A stretch of 64,000 nt of DNA from positions 1,044,393 to 1,108,392 of the forward strand of contig JH720297.1 of NCBI GenBank assembly GCA_000231825.2. The letters run 5' to 3'. Under the pieces are notes generated by a model. It was not told the DNA's origin. It ran no database searches and worked only from the letters and a program-made list of their open reading frames with translations. Position numbers and translations under genes: made by a program. The DNA is from Tetrahymena elliotti 4EA (Eukaryota > Ciliophora > Oligohymenophorea > Hymenostomatida > Tetrahymenidae). This document shows positions 1 to 13,163 of the stretch, in pieces. Position 1 is the stretch's first letter, and each line of letters begins with the position of its first letter.

Positions 1-708
1 ATGCTAATAGCAATAATAATCCTATTAATTAAATTGAGAACTAATAAGGTAACAGAAATGTGTAAGAAAATAATTAGTAGTAGTTGAACTAAAATTAAAT
101 GAGAGTTTTTCCTGCCCAATAAAACTAAAATAATGGTAAATTAATTATATTATTTGAGTAATATTTTTAAATAAATTATTTTTATTTAAATAGCAAACAT
201 GAGAATCAAATACAACCCTAAAATTATCTTTTTACATGCAAAATATGCATATTACAAAAAAATAGAAAATACTCCAAGGTGGATGAGAATATTCTTTATT
301 TTTGTATACATGAGCGTATTTTAGATGATTCATTCTTTTTTGATCTAGAAAAAACATTCTTCAAATGTCTCACTTTTCATAATAGTAAATGCTTTAACTT
401 GGTTAGGAGTTTACATTTATTCTGGCATTTTTTATTTGATTTTCTATTTAATTAGTCCCGACAATAGAGAAAATAATAAATGTTCAAAATATTTGATTAT
501 TTTCATTATATATATTATTAATCTTCTCTATGTAACTTCAAATTATACTCGCACTATAGAAGACAGCGCTAAACTATTCTTCTGGCCTTTACTCTATTTA
601 CTAATTGATTAATTTGCCATTGACTACATTTTCCTCTACATATCTATGAAATATTCCCTAATTCGTTATGCAAAACTCTTTAGTATCAAAGCTTCTCCTA
701 ATCAATGA
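1..708 (+). CDS. Polytopic membrane protein, 5' end outside window
   Basis: The 3' part of a gene that begins before base 1. Exon 3..135 is open in frame 3 and encodes a Q/N-rich stretch (PINQIENQQGNRNVQEN). A canonical intron follows at 136..193, and exon 194..708 ends in TGA. The splice is in phase (G|CA). The second exon carries about four hydrophobic segments separated by short polar loops (for example SLFIIVNALTWLGVYIYSG and YLIIFIIYIINLLYV), with basic residues before the first. This suggests an endomembrane or plasma-membrane protein with a cytosolic Q/N-rich N-terminal region. I do not recognise the family. The ATG at 199 could be misread as a start, but the open upstream exon with correct splice sites makes an internal Met more likely. 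Confidence 0.7.
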
Positions 709-1706
709 TAAAAATCTAAAATTTATTCTTATTTTATATCAAATTCTTGTATCTAAATAATAAAATTATGGTCTATTTAATTTATATAAAATTTTTGCTT
801 ATTGGTATCATAAATTTTTAAATAAAAATCTAATTTTTCTTAATCTTTTTTTAAATGTTAATACAATCAAGATTTTAGAAGAATTGTCTTTTGTGTAAAT
901 TCTGCTTTATTATGTATTGGTTATTTTGTTTTTTTAAAATAAATTTAAAAACAAACAAACATTTTATAACAGAAGATACTTCCATACCTTCATAAAAAAT
1001 TTTCCATATATTAATTGCAAAATTAAATATGAGAGATCATCCATCTTTCTGATATATCTGTCTGTTTTCAAAATTTATGGAAAATTTAAATAGATTTTAA
1101 TAACTTCATAAATTAGAGGTAGTTTAGATTGTGGAATAAACTTTAAATATCTATAGATTTTTGGATAACAAAATATTAAAAATGGATATGGCATGAATGA
1201 AACCTAACAGTAAATGAATAAAATCTAATTGTTAAAAAAGAAATAATTTTTTTAATTGAAATGTTAAAGGTTCAAGGTAAATTCAAAATAATTGCAAATA
1301 AGGATAATTTCTTACTTATTTGTTTAAAACTTCCTGAATAGCTTTAATAAAAGCTGCTCTTTAAAGTTAATGAGATAAAATGATTTAATATAATTTTATG
1401 AGATTTTATATGAATGAAATAAAAAGAGAAAGTATTTATTGAGTAAAACTTTAATTTAAATTGATAAATGAAATATATAAATATAAAATGGATGCTGTGA
1501 ATGAATAGATAAATACATGATGAAATTGATAAATTAAAAATATCATTGATTTTTCTTTATTTTATTTGTTTATTGAATTTGATGATATTTATTTTCATAG
1601 TGTTTTACTTAGCTAGTTTAAGAGGAAAATCTTAATCAAAGAAAAAGAAAGAAAATTAATATAATAAGTTAATTAATTACAAAATCTATACAAAAACTTA
1701 GATAAC
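709..1706. other. Intergenic, AT-rich
   Basis: About 1 kb between two plus-strand genes. No reading frame with coding character or splice-linked exons was seen on either strand. It presumably holds the 3' UTR of the first gene and the promoter of the next. Confidence 0.5.
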
Positions 1707-2694
1707 ATGAGTTCTATGATAATTTGGGGTGCTTGCTTTGGTTTATTTACTAGAGCTGCTGCTTGCAAGGCTTCTATGATTCCTTTAACTTCTAGTAAAA
1801 ATAGAAAATTAGTTTAAATCAAAATATAAATCAGATATTAGAGAATACAAAGCATTAGATAATAAATCAAATACATGTTGTCTTCATTAATTTAATTGAG
1901 ACATCCTGATTATGAATATTTTTCAAGAATCTCAATTTTTAGATTAAATAAAATATAAAACTGCGAAAATGGAAAATATTAAGCTTATTAAGATAAAATA
2001 AAAGAAATTAAAATATTATGAATGAAATAATAAAGCTGTTAAAAAAGAATTTGAATAAACATATTATTTTCTACATTATTAATTTCATCATTATTAAAAA
2101 AAAAAATAAATAAAAAATAGGCCCTTGGAAATATCCTAAGTATATGATTATTTCTGCTATTGGTTTCTACTACTTCGTAAGCAAATTTGCATTAAAATTA
2201 AATTATAAATAAGATATTTACTCATTTGGGATAGTAGTATTCAACTCATATATTTATGAATTCTTTTCTAATTAATAGGACTGGTACAGAAGAATGGCTC
2301 TTGAATAGTTATGTTACAATGAAGAAAAGTTAGAAAGATATTGTAAAAATTTATTATTTATTAAAATTACTATTTGGTTTATATAATAAAAACAAGCAAA
2401 GCATATTTAGATGTTAAAACAATAATAGATTTTAAATAAAAAATTGATACCAACCAATAATATCAAATTAACAAACTAACCAAATAAACTAATCATCAAG
2501 ATTTATAAATAAATAGATAGATATGCAATTAAAAGATATATTTTATATCAAATAAATAATATTTATTCATTATTTAACTTTCTTTTATAATAGAAATTAG
2601 AGCTAAGCTACAATCTTTAAAAATCGGAGAAGAATTAAGCGATGCTTACAAAGAATCTTTCTTCGAGCATGCTGTTCAAAAAAACAACATTTGA
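1707..2694 (+). CDS. Small one-TM protein, possibly mitochondrial
   Basis: Four exons: 1707..1794, 2121..2176, 2279..2342 and 2594..2694. All junctions are GT-AG and keep one frame, giving about 102 residues. The protein starts MSSMIIWGACFGLFTRAAA, followed by a PWKYPKY motif, a hydrophobic stretch (MIISAIGFYYF) and DWYRRMALEQ. The C-terminal half is charged and helical (EEKLERYQIRAKLQSLKIGEEL). A short protein with one membrane segment followed by a charged amphipathic tail resembles accessory subunits of respiratory complexes. That is inference only, and I cannot name it. Three introns in a 102-codon gene and the clean phase behaviour argue for a real gene. Confidence 0.72.
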
Positions 2695-3124
2695 TTTGTT
2701 TACAAGATAGTCCAGAAGTTTATTTGATTATTAGCCATGCTTACATTCATGTTATAATTTTCAAATTGTGTGTTGTAAATTGCTATCACTTGCTATTCAT
2801 ACAAAAATCAACAAAATTACTTATCCATTAAAAATTATTTACTGAAAAATACTTTTAGGTTTTACATTATTTTTAATGCTAAAACACTTGATTTATAACA
2901 TTATTCAATATTAACTACAATCAAATATTCAATTTTAAATATATTTTTATTTGTATTACCCAATAGTCATTTAAATTAAAAACTAATTTTGCTATTTTTT
3001 TAAGGTTAGGTATAATTCATATTTGATAATTTCTAAATTGCTTCAAACAATATTATTTTGATAATATCCTAGTTTTTCTATTACAACTTTATTTAATTTA
3101 ACACTCGTTTTTATACAATTTCAG
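2695..3124. other. Intergenic or unrecognised 5' exon region
   Basis: Very AT-rich. It ends in a good 3' splice acceptor (cag at 3122..3124), so a donor exon for the next entry should lie here, but no convincing one was found. Confidence 0.4.
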
Positions 3125-3636
3125 AGTTGAAAATCAATATAAATCTACTAAATACAACAAATTATCTATGCTTTACTATGAGGTTGTTGGATAAGTGAGA
3201 TTAGTTCTATTTATGAAGAAGGAAATCTATTTAGAATTCTATACCGTGAGCTTATAATTCAGAAATTACAGAGAGTTTAAAGTGCCGTTTACAAAGCAAG
3301 CTGATATCTTGAGTAAAACTATATTTGCAACCACTACCTCTTTAAGTTCTATTTAAAAACTTTTATAACATATTTTTCTGATTAGGAATAATTTCAAAAA
3401 GAAGATATTCCTCCATCTTTTTAGAAAAAAAGCATTATGAGTATCTCAAAAAGATGAAGAAATCCTTGAGGCTTAGTTAAATTTTAAAAGTGAGATCATT
3501 CGATTTAGCATTTGCAAAAAGCCTAAAAGTCATTAATATATAAATTAGGTGCTAATGCTGTAATAATTGAAAAATTTGGTGAAGACTATATGCTCATATT
3601 CGGTGCTAGAGTGTTATTATTTAAAATGAATGTTTA
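3125..3636 (+). pseudogene. Possible decayed gene, YbjQ-like fragment
   Basis: After the acceptor at 3122..3124 a frame runs for about 60 codons (VENQYKSTKYNKLSMLYYE, then a basic KKEIYLEFYTVS stretch). A likely intron (gtaaaact...attag) leads to EKKHYEYLKKMKKSLRL. A third segment reads LGANAVIIEKF followed by GARVLLFK in another frame. The LGANAV string and its position after a helical K-rich stretch resemble the end of YbjQ/DUF74-type domains. I could not connect the three segments with GT-AG introns in one frame, and no start exon was found. It is either a degraded gene or a real gene with exons I failed to place. Confidence 0.3.
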
Positions 3637-4223
3637 GAAATATTAATTTTTTTCAATTTTTAATAATGGAGTGAAAAAATTTTTAAATTAGAAATAAAAT
3701 TTATTTTTTTCAATGAAAAAATGAAAAGAGATATTAATCAAAAAGGATAAAAAGATTTAATATTGAAAACTCCAAGCAATAGTTTTTTTTTTGATCAATA
3801 TTTAAGCATAATGTTTTCAAATTTATTTTATTATCTTGTGATGTTTGTTTTAAATCAGAATTTTTCAGAGGTTACTTTACTAATTGTAGCTAAATTAAGT
3901 CATAACTAATTGTTAAAAATAAATCAAATAAACAAGAGATCAAATTATTTTCAATAAGCTTTTGAGTAAGAATATGTTTTTATTTTTTCAATTTACAAAA
4001 TTATTTTAATCTATTTTAATTAAATAAAAATCGAAAAATATTAAAAAAATAATATAGAAACAGATCAATTAAAGTTACTCCTGAGTTGGTTGAGGATTAA
4101 ATCAAATATATGTATATATATTAGTGATCATAGAAATTCTTTGATTAAAATCAATCTTTTTGATAATACAATTTTTTAGAACTAATTAATTAATATCTAT
4201 TAGGAATTTAGACAAAAACTCAA
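3637..4223. other. Intergenic, AT-rich
   Basis: No coding stretch seen. It presumably contains the promoter of the sphingomyelinase gene. Confidence 0.5.
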
Positions 4224-6512
4224 ATGAGACAAACTATTTTAATTCTTTCGTTGTTATTAATAAGCACAGCATTTGCTAATTAATCCAGAAAGGAATATGA
4301 CTTACTGATGAGCAACTTTGCTTATTAGGCAAAGGATGATAAGAATCTATTACAATCTGTTTAATTCTTTATGGAATCTTACTTTGGAGAATCATCAAAT
4401 TCTACAAATAGTGAGAAAAAAGAAAGTACATCTCTAATTTGTAAAGGATGCTAGGTCTTTTTTAGTTTACTAAAGGAAATCGATTAACCCTTATTGAAAA
4501 TGTTAGAAAAACTTTTAGTTGATACCGCTACTAAGGAATGTTTAACATCTTATCATTACACAGAAGATGTTTGCAGATAATACTCTTAAGAAATGACTCC
4601 TTATATTGTTGAGTCTCTCTAATAACATTTCTTTGACCCTGATTTCGCTTGTCCTTTCATCAAAGGTATTTATAATAGGCGATAAACTTTTATAGATAAT
4701 TTTTTTTTATATTGAAAAAGTCTGCCCAAAAGTTTATGAAGACATAGATATTGATGCCTTAGTCTTAGACATAATTAAAGAAAAACCAAAAATTACTTAG
4801 ACCAACAGAACTAGTGGAAAAATTTTGAAAGTTCTCTAAATGGCTGATATTCATATTGATTTAGAATATCAAGAAGGTTATCCAACTTCATGTGATTATC
4901 CTATCTGCTGCAGAAATAATAACTTTACTCTCAGCAAAGAAGACAGATTCTTGTAATAGGGTGAACTTAGTGGTTACTGGGGAACATTAGGTGTTTGTGA
5001 TTTACCTGAAAGAACCTTTGATCAATTTATTTAATTTGTCAAGAGAAACTTGACTGATATCGATCTTGTAATTTGGACAGGAGATAATGTAGGTCATGAT
5101 GAAGAAAATTCTGAATTAAATAGAAACTTTAACATCACAAAGTTGATTACTGAAAAAGTAAAACTATTATTTAGTTTTTAAATATATAATCTTATATCAT
5201 TCTAATAGATTAGAGACAATTGGAATTTTACTGTTATTGGCTCATATGGTAATAATGATGCTGCTCCTGATTATATTTATGATTTTTAAGGAAACCTTGA
5301 CTCCACATTGTAAAAAGACACTTCTGAAATATGGAAATAATGGCTTGATGAAAAAGCTTAATCTACTCTTAAATAGCATGGATACTTTGCAACCAGAGTT
5401 CCTCATTTACCTAATCTTAAAGTTATAAGTTTAAATACTTTTGCTTGCACTGAAAAGAACTACATCTTATTGAGAGACTCCACAGATCCTGGCAAATAAT
5501 TATGTAAATTTATCATCTAAAAATGAACCAAAGAAAAAAATTAAAAAGATTTCATCTAAATTTTACATTCATTTTACAAGATTAATACTTTGAAATACCT
5601 AAAAAATGAAAAAGTCGGAATATTTTTAAAAGGTTGTATCATAATTTAATGCTAATATTACGTTATTGTTACTTTAAGTTACCCAAACAAATGAAAAAAT
5701 AGAAAAAACTTAAAAGATTGAACTCAAGATTTTACTTTCATTGAACTAGATTAGGATTTTATAAATTTAAAATCAAAATATTTATTTATTATGATTGGTA
5801 AAAATGTTTAAATAAAAATAATCTAGAATGGTTAAATAACGAACTTGCTGAAAGTGAAGAAAAAGGTGAGAGTGTTTACATTCTTGGGCATATTCCAAAC
5901 AATTATTGTTCTGAAAATTGGGGTAAAGTATACAAAGCTTTGGCAGAGAGATACCAATCTATAATTAAAGCTTAATTATTTGGTCACACTCACTCTGATT
6001 ACTACACTTTATAAAGATCTGCCTTGAATGAGAATGAAACAATCGGTGTTCAATTAATCACTCCTTCTCTTACTCCTAACTACAAAAAGAATCCATCATT
6101 CAGAGTTTACCATGTTGATGCTGAAACTTATGAAGTTTTAGACTTCGATTAATACAGACTTAATCTAAACAAATACAACTAATTAGGCGCCTAAGCATAG
6201 AATTTAGAATGGGATTTATAATATTCATTCAAGCAAACCTACAACTTAACTGATATGTCCTTAGACAGTTTAAACAATTTAGCTTAAAACTTAAATAGCA
6301 AAAACGATATCTATGATCTTATGAATATGAACTACTTAACTATTTACTCAGCTCCTGCAGGATACTCTTAAAACCTTCTTTGTCTTTCTACATAGGCTCT
6401 TACTGAAGAATTCACAAAATGCTAAGGACAAACTCCTTACTCAGGTATTGAATCACAAGTCTTCCATATGATAGAAAAGAATTGGAGAAGAAAAATTAAT
6501 CATAATAACTGA
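4224..6512 (+). CDS. Acid sphingomyelinase (sphingomyelin phosphodiesterase)
   Basis: Four exons (4224..4665, 4721..5157, 5209..5503, 5827..6512) join in frame to about 619 aa, close to animal acid sphingomyelinase (about 630). An N-terminal signal peptide (RQTILILSLLLISTAFA) is followed by a cysteine-rich saposin-B-type domain (roughly residues 70-155, with CKGCQ...CLTSYHYTEDVC). The metallophosphoesterase domain carries ADIHID (near 190), GDN (near 270), GNND (near 306), QWL, GHIPNN (near 411) and GHTHSD (near 443). These match the two-metal ligands of the family. Expected action is hydrolysis of sphingomyelin to ceramide and phosphocholine in an acidic compartment or after secretion. Ciliates also carry phosphonolipids, so the true head group is uncertain. 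Family assignment is strong. Confidence 0.93.
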
Positions 6513-7317
6513 GTTTGATTGAAATCATTTATATTAAATTTTTTTTATAAAAAACTCTATAAAATATTTTTCTTTGTATCAAATCCTAAATAAAAATTCA
6601 AAAATGTTTTACCAAATAATATTATTTATAAAAATACAAATGTTTTCAATAAAAAAGGTATTTATTAGTTGGATTTTAAAACATCACCAAATAATTTGAG
6701 AAAAATTTCTATAAAAGTAAACTAATTAGTGTTATTTTTGAAAAAAATGGTGCTAAAATGATTATTTATTATTTTGATAAATATTTTTGATTAAAATAAT
6801 ATCTAAACAATTAACTTTTTTGAAGAAAATAAACTCTTTTTTTTGAAAAATTATTAATTATTAAAATTTAAATAATTATTTTAGAAATAAAATTGCTTAA
6901 TTATTTATGTCTTCGATAAAATTTTAACTTAATTTAAAAAATAATTTTATGTGAATAAAATGCAAAGCAAATATGAGGATATTTTAAATTAGTTTTTTAG
7001 ATACTTTATGAAAAGAAATTCTACATATGGAGAGAAATTACTGATAATGAATGAGTATAATTGCTACTTATTACAATTAACAAGCATTAAAAGTTCTATT
7101 TAAAAGAAGATAAATTTAAGAAGCTATTATTTAGAATGATAATTTTTAATGAATGTTTTAATACTAATTTAATGATTATGTTTCTATCTTATAATTTTAG
7201 TGTAGATATCAATCAGCATTAGCACAAATAAACTAACAAGCAAACATACAAAAACAAAGAAATTAAAATAAATTAACAAAATAAATTAATATCTTCTTAT
7301 TAAAAGCTAATTTATTA
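6513..7317. other. Intergenic, AT-rich
   Basis: No gene recognised. Low-complexity A/T runs. Contains the promoter and 5' UTR of the NOL10-like gene. Confidence 0.5.
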
Positions 7318-9552
7318 ATGTCATATACTATTTCAGAAGTTAACGGTGTTAAGATTTATAATCTTTCCGCTGGTAAAACTCTTCCATAGTTTCTTGAGGA
7401 AGCCAAAAAGAAGAATGCTTCTCTTAAATATAATTAGGATTTCAGAAAGCGTGTAGAACTTATTTAGGATTTTGATTTCCCTGTAGCATGTAATTAAGTA
7501 GAAATCACTAATGATGAGCAATATATTGTAGCAACTGGTGTCTATGCACCAACAATTAAAATTTATGAGACTGCAGAATTATCTATGAAGTGTTTACGCG
7601 GTGTTGATTCAGAAATTGTCAAATTTGCTATTCTTGATGATGACTATTCTAAAATAGCATTTGCAGAATCAGATCGTAATATTGAATTCCATGCCTAATA
7701 TGGTAAACATTACAAAACTAGAATTCCTAAGTTCCCTCGTGATATTACATATAATCCATTTACTTGCGATTTACTTGTTAGTGCATCTTGCAATGAAATT
7801 TACAGGTATTTTTTATTTTAAATCTTTATTGTAAATAATTCTTAGCAATCAAAAAATGTACAAAAATGAAAAAGCAAAATTTGTTCAATCAACATAAAAA
7901 TTTTAATGAAATTCAAAAAATAATCAAAGCAAATCTTTTTAGAGTCTTCAATAAAACAAAGCAGCGTGAATTAATCAATGAAAAAAAAATGATTTTTGTT
8001 AATTTTGTAAAACCTTTATTGAATTTAAGAAAAATTGCTATTGATTGAATGGGATTTAATATAAAAAAATTTAATAAATGAATGATTGTTCAATGCAATA
8101 TTTTTATAATTATTAAATAGAATTTCTTTGGAAGAAGGATAGTTTTTAAAGAGCTTTGAAAGTGCTGCATAAGAAATAAATACTATGCATTTTAACAAGC
8201 AATTAAATTTCTTAACATCTGGTGGTAATGGAGGTATATTAGAAATTTGGGATTACAGATAAAGAGCTAAGGCCACAAGTAGAATAGTTAATAATGGTTA
8301 AGATATTACTCACATTAATTTTGATAGTTCTGGCTTAGTTATGGGTGTTGGTAGCGAAAAGGGTCTTGTCAGACTTTATGATATTCGTTATGAAGCTCCA
8401 TGTAATTAATTAGAAATATATTTTTGAAAGGATATTGAAATAATTATTTTAATAAAATATAGTAATTGAAATAAAGCACCACTATAAGATGCCTATTAAT
8501 ACAATTAAATTCCATGAAAAGTCTAGAAATGTATTGAGTAGTAATGAAAGAGTTATTAAAGTTAATAATAAAGATAATGGTAAAGTTTATACTTCTATTG
8601 AACCTAATTCAGGTATCAACAGATTTACTATTGTTCCTAACAGTGGTTTACTTCTTGTTGCATAAGAAGAACCTAGAATTGGAACATACTTTTTACCTCA
8701 ATTAGATAATGCTCCTAGATGGTGCAATTTCTTAGAAAATATTACTGAAGAATTAGAAGAAACATAGAGTACTTTAGTTTATGATGAATTCAAATTCCTC
8801 AGTTACGATGATTTAGAAACTCTTAAAGCAACTAATTTATTAGGAACCCCAATGCTCAAGCCACATCTTCATGGTATATTATAATTTATTAATTTAATGA
8901 TGAATACTTAAAATAATATTTTAATTAAGGTTATTTGATGCATATGAAGTTATATAATAAGCTTAAGACTAAGGCCGACGTTTTTAACATTCAAGAATAT
9001 CAATAAAAGGAAGTTTCTAAGAAATTAGAAGAGTCAAGCAAGAGTAGATTGCTTACTTAAACTAAGAAAGTTAAAGTAAACTAAGAACTTTTGGAAGAAT
9101 TAAAAGAAAAAAGCAATAAAGGAAAGAAGGACGTAGATCCATTCTTTTAATTAGTAGAGGATGATAGATTTAAGGCTATGTTTGAAAAAGATGATTTCGT
9201 TGTTAATAAAAGCGATGAAGCTTATATTCGTGCTCATCCAAGTGAAAAAGGAAGAAGAGTTAAACAATAAATGTAAGAATAGGAAAATGAAGAAATAGAA
9301 GCAAAAAACAATAAAATGGTATAAAAGGAAGTAGATAAAGCTAAAAAGTATGAATTAAAGCAAAAGAAAATATAATAAAAAACATAAAAACAAGAAAAGT
9401 TAGAAAAAATTAAGCTTATTAGAAAGGAAAAGAAAACTAAAGAAACCTTTGAAAAAAAAATTCAAAAAAAACAAAGAAGAGAGTCAGAATAAAGCTTACC
9501 CAAATTTGGAGGAAACAGAAGCTTCAATAAGAAATTCCACAAAAAGAAATGA
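7318..9552 (+). CDS. NOL10: NOL10/Enp2 ribosome-biogenesis WD protein
   Basis: Exons 7318..7805, 8121..8401, 8463..8873 and 8930..9552 give about 600 aa. The start [20 protein letters not shown] is typical of NOL10/Enp2. WD-type blades follow to about residue 345 (for example [40 protein letters not shown]), then a linker with [20 protein letters not shown]153-like motif ([16 protein letters not shown]) is followed by a very basic, coiled C-terminus. Human NOL10 is 688 aa and yeast Enp2 707 aa. In other eukaryotes the protein is a nucleolar component of the SSU processome needed for 18S rRNA maturation; the same role is inferred here. The first intron is 315 nt, the others under 65 nt. Confidence 0.95.
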
Positions 9553-11310
9553 TGATCACCTACCTAATTATATTTTAAAATTACTAAATAAATAATCTTT
9601 TTATTTATTTATTTATTTCTTTGTTTGTTTGTTTGTTTCTTTTCAATCAATCTTCATAGGGAGAAAAATACTGCTCAAGAGCAAATCATTTATTAATAAT
9701 ATCAAATCCATTCTCGAAATTTACAATTTTATCCTTTTATTCTATTTTTAGAAAAAAAGTAATTTTTTTAAGGCTTAAATGTAAGAAAAATTAGTAATGT
9801 TAATGAATTATTCAACTTTTTTTTATTATTAATCAATGGATATCACAACAAAAATTTCTTTTAAAAAAGCATAGAAAAAACTAACAAATTATAAGTAAAT
9901 ATAATCAATCATTCATAAATTCTAAAGTAAAAAATACTTATTTCTAATTAATTAATATATTAAAGAAGAAACTAATCACTTTTTATAGTTAACCATATGA
10001 TGGGCATTATTGAGGAAAAAAGCATACCTATAAAGCAATTTAGACAAATAAATAAATAAAGTTTAAATATAATGATTCATAAAAAAGTACTAAAGTAAAA
10101 AATAGTAAGTAATACTAGTTTCTTAAATTAAGATTAAGATAGTAATTATGAAAAATTATATTATTTTTAGATGATTTTGTTAAATTTTATTCAATAGAAA
10201 TTAATCTGTTTTGTTTTTGATAAAGTTATCATGGTTTGAAAAATACACATCTTAAAAGTAAAAAAATCATTTTTTTTTCTTTTAAATGAAAAATTTTAAA
10301 TATTAAATAAATTATTTTTCAGTTTAATAAAACAGAAATAATAAATAAAGAAATCATTCATCAAATACATTTTTATATTCAGACGAAATACTTCAAAAAG
10401 CTTCTTGAAATCTAAAAAAATCTTGTTTATTGATGTAATTAAAGATATAATTTTAAAAAAATTCAGGTTTGAAATTGAATTATTTTGTTTTTCGAATTTG
10501 ATTGAAATTCACTCAATCTATCAATAAATCTTTTATCTAAACAGATTTCAAGAAATTTGTTTTTTGGTTACTACTTTTTTTTGAAGAGACTATGCTAACT
10601 TTTATATATCTAATAATTAATACAAACACTAATAAGATAAATTTTATAGTCTTTAGTGAAATAAATAATTTTTAATTATATTTTTTGTTTTAGCTTGGAG
10701 AAATTATTATCAAAGTTTATAGGAATTTGAAAACTTAATTTTTATTAGAGAGAAGTATTATGATGTAATCAAATTGATTTGATTTTATTTGATCTTTTTT
10801 GATATTTAATAAATTCTTTTTTTAATTCGAAAGTCAATCTATCTATCATGATCTATTTCTAGTACTTAAATCACTTGTACTTGTTAGTTACTATTGACAA
10901 ATTAATTCAAATTATATTTTTCTCCAAAAGTATTTTATATGAGGATTATTTAAAGATATAAACTAAGATAGTTAAGATTTGAAGGAAGGTTGCTCGGTAT
11001 ATACTAAAAATATGATTGAAATTACCTGAATCTTATAAAAATTGGATTTAGATGAACTGCAATTATAAATTAAGCAAGGGTTGGATTATATTAAGAATCA
11101 GAAGAAACAATAATCTGAGATAACAAAGACTTTATAGCTTTTGTAAACTGAAGTTTTTGTCTTTTTTTATTGGTTTTTTTATACATTAAAAATTAAATAT
11201 TTTTACAAAGATTAATTTTTACAAAAGTAGAAAGAAAAAAGAGAAGATCATATAATTAATCTTTTTTATTTAAAGAGTTAACGTTCACAAATCAAGTTTA
11301 CCATATAATC
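9553..11310. other. Long intergenic region
   Basis: About 1.8 kb before the tetraspanin array. A simple tttattta/gtttgttt stretch lies at 9600..9640 and the rest is AT-rich. No credible exon chain was seen on either strand. Confidence 0.5.
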
Positions 11311-12397
11311 ATGTCAGCTTGCTTTAACTTTTTAAGAGGATATTTAGTACTAGGATGCATTTTTAATATTGGATTGGGTATAGGCGCTTTTGTTGCTGCT
11401 GCTTATCTAAAAAATCTTGATGAATCATATTTAGTTAATGGAGGAGTTTCTTCTGGTAAAAAGTATGGAGTAATAGGTCTATTTGCTTTAGGTGGTGTAT
11501 GCTGTCTAGTAGGTTTGTTAGGTATATTAGCCTTCTGGAAGAAAATAAAATGCTTTTAGTTCTTGTTTGTCTTATTCAACACTCTTTTTTTGGTGATATT
11601 TGCTGCTGTCTTGGCAGGCTTAATCATTGCTCAACCTTTCTTAAATGAACTTAAAACTAAAGACTGTAAAGATATTTCTGAATTAAAAGATGCTGATGAT
11701 CTATTTAACCAAAATTTAAGACCTTACTTTTGCAAAGTAACTTCTTGCACTTCATTATATTGCCCCTGCCCTTGTTATGTAACTGACAAAAGTCTATGGA
11801 ATAATGTAGATACCTCTTAAATAAAATTCTAATCAACATCCTCATCTAAAGATGTTAAAACGGTAACTGAGTGCTAGATGCCCTAAATTTAATCCTAAAT
11901 TTAAAAGAGTTCAACTGAAATTGACCTCCTTAAAGCAGTTGAAGAATAATTTAACTGCACTGGAATATGTACAAGTGATGTCATTTACTATTTTTCAGAC
12001 ATAAATCGTGGTCCCCCAAGTTCTAATGAAGGATGCTTCAAGCCGCTTAAAGATTTACTGCTCAAGATTATTGGAGGAGTTTTTATTTTTGTAGTAATAT
12101 CTACAGTTTTCTCTTTTTTGAATGTCTTATTTGGTAATTATTATATTTTATCATAACATTTTCTTAAATATTCTAATATGAAAAGGGTTTGTTAATTGCT
12201 GTTGTGCTAAATACGATAATTAATAAAATTAACCATAAAATCCTCAAAATATATAAGATAACAGTATAGAACTATCTGCTCGTAAACCTTTAAATCAGAT
12301 GCCATAATAAGTTAACTAATTCCAAGCAAATAACTTAAACAACTACCCTGGTAGTCAATATATCCCACCTCATGCATAAAATCAAAGACTATTTTGA
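11311..12397 (+). CDS. Tetraspanin-like protein, array copy 1
   Basis: Exons 11311..12133 and 12186..12397, about 344 aa. Four hydrophobic segments lie near residues 10-33, 50-74, 83-107 and 246-275. A large loop between TM3 and TM4 is rich in cysteines (CTSLYCPCPC, FNCTGIC) and contains DVIYYFSDINRGP. Topology and the cysteine-rich second loop fit tetraspanins, but the loop has CPC where animal tetraspanins have CCG. After TM4 comes a CCC cluster, a plausible palmitoylation site, then a Q/N-rich cytosolic tail ending HAQNQRLF. Expected to organise plasma or vacuole membrane complexes; the partner is unknown. First of five tandem copies on this strand. Confidence 0.85.
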
Positions 12398-13163
12398 AAT
12401 CAATCTTAACTATTTAATTTTCATTAAAAAATTTTCTTTATATTTTATCGAAATTGGCACCTTTCATTCAATGATAAAACTCATTTTATGATGAAAATTT
12501 ATGCAAAAAATAATACAAATCTCAATTTTGAATTCCCTCAAACTGAAGGGAATTTCTATAAAACCTCTACTAAAAATAATTTTATCTTAAATTAACTCTG
12601 TTTTAAACATTATTTTTAAAGTGTATAATTTTGTCTTTTTTGAATTTGTGTTTCTTTACTTTTATTATCAAATAGATGTAACATAATTAAATGTTCCTCT
12701 AAAGATTTATTTAAATGAAGAGTAGATTTACATAAAAAATGAAAATAAATTAAACATATCTTATTTTTTTAAAATTATTTATATTCATTCAACCTAAGTA
12801 TGTATTTTTTTGTTTTTCTTCCAATTTTAAAAATTTAGTTTGCCTTTAAAGTAAATTGATTTGGCTTTTCCATTTCTTAAAAGAAGGGATTACTAGGATT
12901 TGATTTTTTTAGTTTACAGAAAACAAATTAATCTGTTGAAAATAATTAATTTATTAACATTTACATTTTTTTAAATTTAATAAAAATATAAGCCACACAT
13001 AATTCTAAATACATTTATAAATTAGAAGATATCTATTGAATTGAATAAGTTTCCAATTCTTTTAATATAGTGAAGTCTGTTTAAGATTTAAGGAAAAAAG
13101 GAAGTGTAAAAGACTTATAAAGCAAACAAAAAAATAGGAGTAGAAAGATACATTTGAGAGGGG
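12398..13163. other. Intergenic within tetraspanin array
   Basis: AT-rich spacer. No exon recognised. Contains 3' UTR and promoter sequences of flanking copies. Confidence 0.5.
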
